Assembly (NCBI GenBank): GCA_021740785.1
Contig: JAIOZI010000050.1
Span: forward strand, 1-38,495
Direction of reading: 5' to 3'
Length of the DNA: 38,495 nt
Source: Melioribacteraceae bacterium
GTDB taxonomy: Bacteria > Bacteroidota > Ignavibacteria > Ignavibacteriales > Melioribacteraceae
The position numbers and the translations under genes are program-made. Positions 36,113 through 38,495 of this stretch are shown in pieces (the stretch's first letter is position 1; every line of letters starts with the position of its first letter). The notes under the pieces are model-generated. The model saw only the letters and a list, made by a program, of their open reading frames with translations. It had not been told where the DNA came from and made no database searches.

Positions 36113-38203
36113 ATGGCTATGATGGCCCGGATGAGGAGTTTGGCTCCTTGGTTTATAATAATGGTTGGCGGACTATTTGTGCTCTTTATGGTCTTATCTG
36201 ATTCACGTGTTCTTGACATTATGGGTCAAAGATCATCAATAATCGGATCGATTGAGGGCGAAGATATATCCTACCAGGAATTTGCTCAGCGTGTTGAACA
36301 GGAAAGGCAAAACCTTGCACAGTCAGGTCAAGAGTTGGATGAATCCCAAATGGATGCATTCCGCGGACAGGTTTGGGACTTGATGATCAACCAGAAACTT
36401 GTTCAAGAAAAAATGGATGAATTTAACATCATTGTTACGGATGAAGAGGTGAGGGAGGCACTTTTAGGACCGAATCCGCCCGAATTTATTAAACAATATT
36501 TTAGGGATTCAACCGGGACTTTCGATAGAACTGCCTATGATCAAGCAATGCTTAATCCTCAAAACAGAGATGCAGTAATTCAAACAGAAGAGTTAGTTCG
36601 GCAACAGAGAATGCAGCAGAAACTTCAGGAATACTTGTCCGCTAATATCATTGTTACCGAAAGTGAAATTAAAAGAAAGTTTGTTGAACAGCGTGTTGAA
36701 ATGAGTGCCGATTATGTTTTTGTTAGCACTGCTGCAATTCCCGATACTGCCGTTCAAATTTCGGAATCGGAATTAAAGAACTTTTACAACAAGAATATTA
36801 ACGACTATAAAATCGAAGCACAGAGAAAAGTAAAATATGTGTTATTCAGGAAGCAGGCTTCAAAGGGTGATTCGGTTGGAATTAAAAATAATTTGGAAGC
36901 AATTGTTAATAAAGTAAAAGAAGATACCAGCACTTTCAAAACGTATGTTGAAATTTATTCCGATCAACCTTTCTCACGCGATACACTTTCATTGGATAAA
37001 ATTCCCGACGGAGCTAATCAGCAATTAGTTAATGCTGATCCGGGTGAAATTGTCGGACCCGTATTAACATACGAAGGATATGTCGTTTATAATTTTGTTA
37101 ATAAAATTCCTGCTGAGGAACCTTCGGTTAGAGCATCGCATGTTCTAATCAAAACCCAGAATGCAGATAAAGAATCAGCTAAAGCAAAAGCCGATTCATT
37201 GTATCAACTTTTGAGTGACGGCGCCGATTTTGCAGAAATTGCAACTGCAAATTCAGAAGATTTCGGGAGCGCACAAAAAGGCGGTGATCTGGGCTGGTTT
37301 GGAAAAGGTCAGATGGTTAAACCTTTTGAGGATGCATGCTTCAGCGGAAGAGTCGGTGTCATACAAAAACCTATTGAAACTCAGTTCGGTTATCACATCA
37401 TCAAAGTAACCGGAAGATCAGATGAAAATTATGTGGTTGAAAAGTTGGTAAATCAAATTCAACCTTCGGCAACTACATTAGACGATATTTATAATAGCGC
37501 AAATGATTTTTCGTATCTCGCAGATAAAAACGGTTTTGAATCCGAAGCCGAATTAATTGGTTATGACGTTGTTCAATCGGCTGCTTTCCAGGAAGAAGGT
37601 AATTCAATTCCGGGACTTGGAGCTAGCATGGCAATGGTTAAATTTGCATTTGACAACAGTGTCGGAACTATTAGTGAAGTTTTTCGTGTCCCTTCCGGAT
37701 ATGCAGTATGTATGGTTTCTGAGGTAATTAAACCAGGCTCTAAACCGTTTGAGGAAGTTAGAAAAACAGTTGAATCAGCAGCGAAAAGAGAGAAGAAACT
37801 TGCAAGAACCTTGGAACTGGTTAAGGAAATAAAATCAAAATTAGGTGAAACGGGCGACATGATGAATGCTGCATCGATTGTTCCGCAGGCTAAATACTCT
37901 ACCGCTAATAAATTTAATCTGAACGGGACTATTCCTGGTGTTGGAAGGGAATTTGCTTTTAGTGAATATGCAGTTGATGCACCGTTGAATGTAATTTCCG
38001 ATCCAATTAAAGGAACCAGAGGAAGCTATCTGATCCGTGTTAAAAGTAGAACGGAATTCGATTCTACAGCATTTTCAATTCAGAGAAATTCTATTAGAGA
38101 TAACCTTCTTCAGCAGAAAAAATCGACTTTCTTTACTGATTGGCTTGAAGAGTTAAAGGCAGATGCCGATATTACAGATAACAGGCATCTCTTCTACAGG
38201 TAA
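36113..38203 (+). CDS. PpiD/SurA-type peptidyl-prolyl isomerase foldase
   Basis: 696 aa, anchored in the inner membrane by one N-terminal segment (about 12-29), with the rest in the periplasm. The SurA_N-like helical chaperone part (about 45-200) is followed by a parvulin rotamase domain (about 338-435) with VRASHVLIK, FAEIATANSED, GGDLGWFGKGQMVKPFEDA and QFGYHIIKV. A second degenerate parvulin-like part may span 440-640. It should assist folding of exported and outer-membrane proteins. AAGGGAG lies 9 bases before ATG. Monocistronic, with a strong terminator. Confidence 0.93.
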   Translation: MAMMARMRSLAPWFIIMVGGLFVLFMVLSDSRVLDIMGQRSSIIGSIEGEDISYQEFAQRVEQERQNLAQSGQELDESQMDAFRGQVWDLMINQKLVQEKMDEFNIIVTDEEVREALLGPNPPEFIKQYFRDSTGTFDRTAYDQAMLNPQNRDAVIQTEELVRQQRMQQKLQEYLSANIIVTESEIKRKFVEQRVEMSADYVFVSTAAIPDTAVQISESELKNFYNKNINDYKIEAQRKVKYVLFRKQASKGDSVGIKNNLEAIVNKVKEDTSTFKTYVEIYSDQPFSRDTLSLDKIPDGANQQLVNADPGEIVGPVLTYEGYVVYNFVNKIPAEEPSVRASHVLIKTQNADKESAKAKADSLYQLLSDGADFAEIATANSEDFGSAQKGGDLGWFGKGQMVKPFEDACFSGRVGVIQKPIETQFGYHIIKVTGRSDENYVVEKLVNQIQPSATTLDDIYNSANDFSYLADKNGFESEAELIGYDVVQSAAFQEEGNSIPGLGASMAMVKFAFDNSVGTISEVFRVPSGYAVCMVSEVIKPGSKPFEEVRKTVESAAKREKKLARTLELVKEIKSKLGETGDMMNAASIVPQAKYSTANKFNLNGTIPGVGREFAFSEYAVDAPLNVISDPIKGTRGSYLIRVKSRTEFDSTAFSIQRNSIRDNLLQQKKSTFFTDWLEELKADADITDNRHLFYR

Positions 38204-38227
38204 ATTCATCAAATAATATAAATTTAG

Positions 38228-38257
38228 CCTCCGTGTTTTCCGGAGGCTTTTTTTTTG
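38228..38257 (+). terminator. Rho-independent terminator of the foldase gene
   Basis: A 7-bp perfect GC-rich stem (GCCTCCG 38228-38234, CGGAGGC 38242-38248), 7-base loop and nine T residues, 24 bases after the stop. Confidence 0.95.
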
Positions 38258-38318
38258 ACTAAATTCATTCCGGTTCCGGCTTGTTATTTCTCTTTTATTC
38301 CGAATTTGGTAAATTGAA

Positions 38319-38495
38319 CCCAAAAAATTCATTGGAAATGAATTTTTTGCCGTTGACCGCTCATAAAATGTTTTATTAAAACATTTTATGTTGCGGGATT
38401 AACCCCGACAATTTGTAAGAAAAATATTTTACTCAAATAACGAATTCCAAAATTTCTATATGGCTAAGTATTTGATATTTCTCAACTTACAAATT
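38319..38495 (+). mobile_element. Element copy E (3'-truncated by window end)
   Basis: The first 177 bases of the ~215-bp element, from CCC at 38319. The outer hairpin has a perfect 12-bp stem (38322-38348). The second hairpin and most of the 15-bp inverted repeat are intact; the sequence stops within CTTACAAATT. The five bases before CCC are TTGAA, the expected left duplication. It is nearly identical to copies A and C. Confidence 0.88.

Noticed and set aside
38319-38495. Terminal overlap with position 1 as evidence for a circular plasmid
   Set aside because: The match contains a mismatch and is confined to a repeat found three more times, and the flanks do not agree as a duplication; gene content is chromosomal.

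Overview
The window looks like a chromosomal fragment of a low-GC, Gram-negative bacterium of the Bacteroidota/Chlorobiota/Ignavibacteria kind. The evidence is two secreted proteins ending in type IX secretion (T9SS) sorting domains with the NYPNPFNP / VFPNPFNP signature, lipopolysaccharide core enzymes (Kdo transferase and a GT9 glycosyltransferase), a TonB-dependent receptor, a DUF3078 outer-membrane protein, and very large PAS-rich histidine kinases. The style of the sorting domains points to Ignavibacteria; this is recognition by eye, not a search result.

Layout, left to right. 1-140: truncated copy A of a roughly 215-bp non-coding mobile element. 172-3552 (-): six-PAS hybrid histidine kinase. 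3706-5307 (-): PEP carboxykinase. 5539-8601 (+): secreted T9SS cargo protein with internal duplications. 8656-9093: element copy B, itself interrupted by a second 220-bp element. 9095-11358 (-): two-gene LPS operon (GT9, then waaA). 11549-13615: a gene-poor stretch with two small genes, element copy C, an 8-bp tandem repeat and a cluster of four palindromes. 13616-17443 (+): soluble eight-PAS kinase. 18206-27130 (+): TonB-dependent receptor, YfiR-like periplasmic protein and a 2017-aa membrane kinase (CHASE8-like, HAMP, eight PAS, three GAF). 27127-27559 (-): a PGPGW membrane-protein gene broken by element copy D. 27598-29897 (-): TolC-family protein and DUF3078 protein. 30026-32044 (+): uvrB. 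32131-32766 (-): a small protein and a retropepsin-like protease. 32996-38203 (+): CotH-like T9SS protein, HAD hydrolase and a PpiD/SurA-type foldase. 38319-38495: copy E, cut by the window end.

Two things stand out. First, a family of short multi-hairpin elements bounded by CCC...GGG occurs five times. Both copies that are intact and fully inside the window carry exact 5-bp target duplications (CTAAT, TTAAA). One copy splits a gene whose reading frame is restored exactly when the element and one duplication are removed. A second element inside copy B also has a perfect 5-bp duplication (TTAAT). No transposase is present, so these look non-autonomous. Second, the receptor-YfiR-CHASE8 kinase cassette resembles the YfiBNR logic (a periplasmic inhibitor acting on a membrane sensor) but with a histidine kinase instead of a diguanylate cyclase as output. 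Its kinase core is 205/225 residues identical to that of the neighbouring soluble kinase, which suggests recent duplication or gene conversion and a shared phosphotransfer partner that is not in this window.
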